Positions 63,640-64,000 of a DNA stretch of 64,000 bases are shown piece by piece; the first letter of the stretch is position 1, and every line of letters begins with the position of its first letter. The notes beneath the pieces are model-generated. The model saw only the letters and a list, made by a program, of their open reading frames with translations. It was not told where the DNA came from and searched no databases. Both the position numbers and the translations under genes were made by a program. The stretch lies in the NCBI GenBank assembly GCA_950022655.1, contig OX465583.1, forward strand, positions 12,795,298-12,859,297, given 5' to 3'. This DNA comes from Alentia gelatinosa. Taxonomy: Eukaryota > Annelida > Polychaeta > Phyllodocida > Polynoidae.

Positions 63640-63725
63640 TCTCCCAGCAGATCTTTAGCGGCGCTCACGCTTTGCTAATCTCTGCCTCAACCTAACTCTG
63701 GTTCCTCAGGTATCCACTAAAGGTT
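63640..63725. repeat. Dispersed repeat (ACTCTCCCAGCAGATC...ATCCACTAAAGG), uninterrupted
   Basis: Uninterrupted version of the repeat at 4650-4945, where a CAGGGG MITE separates CTCTGCCTCAA and ATCCACTAAAGG. Confidence 0.7.
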
Positions 63726-63855
63726 TGATTTCATATAGCCGAGTTCACTCCCGATGTGGTCAAGATGTACTCCAGTTTAGGTCCTGGGACCCGTTTCAAT
63801 AGAATGCGTCACTAAGCCACTTAGTGACATGACTAGTGACAGCAATAGTCAAAAT

Positions 63856-63965
63856 GAAGGGTGAGATAAATTCGGAAACATATTCAAGTTTAGGGTCAGA
63901 GCTCGATCCCGTCTTGATTGAATCGCTATGTAATTCACACACCCTCGTCTCATTTCATAAGGCAT
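63856..63965 (+). mobile_element. HC element fragment, subfamily D
   Basis: Begins at the internal mirror GGGTGAGATAAATTC, then GAAACATATTCAAGTTTAGG, GGTCAGAGCTCGATCC and the apex start GAATCGCTATGTAATTCACA. The right arm is missing before the window ends. Confidence 0.7.
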
Positions 63966-64000
63966 GTCATTGTAGGGGAGGTGTGTCTTGTCACTATTGT

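Overview
This is a repeat-rich eukaryotic nuclear window, most likely from a marine invertebrate; a mollusc is plausible but cannot be proved from sequence alone. The reasons are: no long or tightly packed ORFs, short candidate exons with splice-site signals, two tRNA-headed SINE families, many miniature TIR and foldback elements, a solo LTR, several minisatellites, and (GGGA)n arrays. The organism call is inference; the repeat classes are seen directly.

No complete gene is visible. Candidate exons sit in GC-richer islands. The best is a first coding exon on the minus strand at 17117-17517, with an in-frame upstream stop, an ATG, GC-rich third positions and a GTGAGT donor. Weaker ones lie at 6165-6335 (+), 43767-43898 and 44581-44747 (-), 62527-62773 (+) and 63457-63532 (+). 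A probably decayed coding stretch lies at 18307-18776 (-). A promoter-like cluster of CCAAT boxes with ETS, AP-1 and E-box motifs lies at 50434-50614.

The most interesting content is a superfamily of about 20 'hairpin-cassette' (HC) elements spread over the whole window. Most members share a 5' end (TTATCYYACCCC), an internal landmark (CCATAGGCTTAACATTGGG), and an inverted copy of the 5' end (GGGGTRRGATAA). A long 3' hairpin follows, whose arms differ between subfamilies but whose apex keeps a common pattern, and then a short 3' end (usually GGTTTCYYCWWTA). Five copies can be compared with an uninterrupted copy of their target in this window. All five show exact insertion with no target-site duplication. 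That separates them from ordinary MITEs and SINEs and points to a mobilisation route that does not duplicate its target.

Layout: 1-2.5 kb, repeat patchwork (393-bp repeat, CAGGGG-TIR MITE cluster, first HC element). 2.5-8.6 kb, mostly unique sequence with MITEs and the first (GGGA)n duplication. 8.6-10.2 kb, a 79-bp minisatellite. 11.7-13.3 kb, a dispersed repeat and a degenerate minisatellite. 13.7-21.3 kb, HC elements, SINE pieces and the best exon. 21.6-27.7 kb, MITEs and SINEs. 28-37 kb, sparse, with GC-rich islands at 31.4-32.0 and 36.4-36.7 kb. 37-43.7 kb, nested SINE/MITE insertions, a repeat-free possible regulatory block, and a nested foldback. 43.7-46.2 kb, a GC-rich island and a 45-bp minisatellite. 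46.7-53.5 kb, a 720-bp TIR element, the promoter-like cluster, a solo LTR and MITEs. 53.7-57.8 kb, the second (GGGA)n duplication, a 233-bp duplication and an amplified half-hairpin. 58-64 kb, a composite SINE, a small ORF, a poly(A)-tailed retrocopy and two candidate exons near the right edge.
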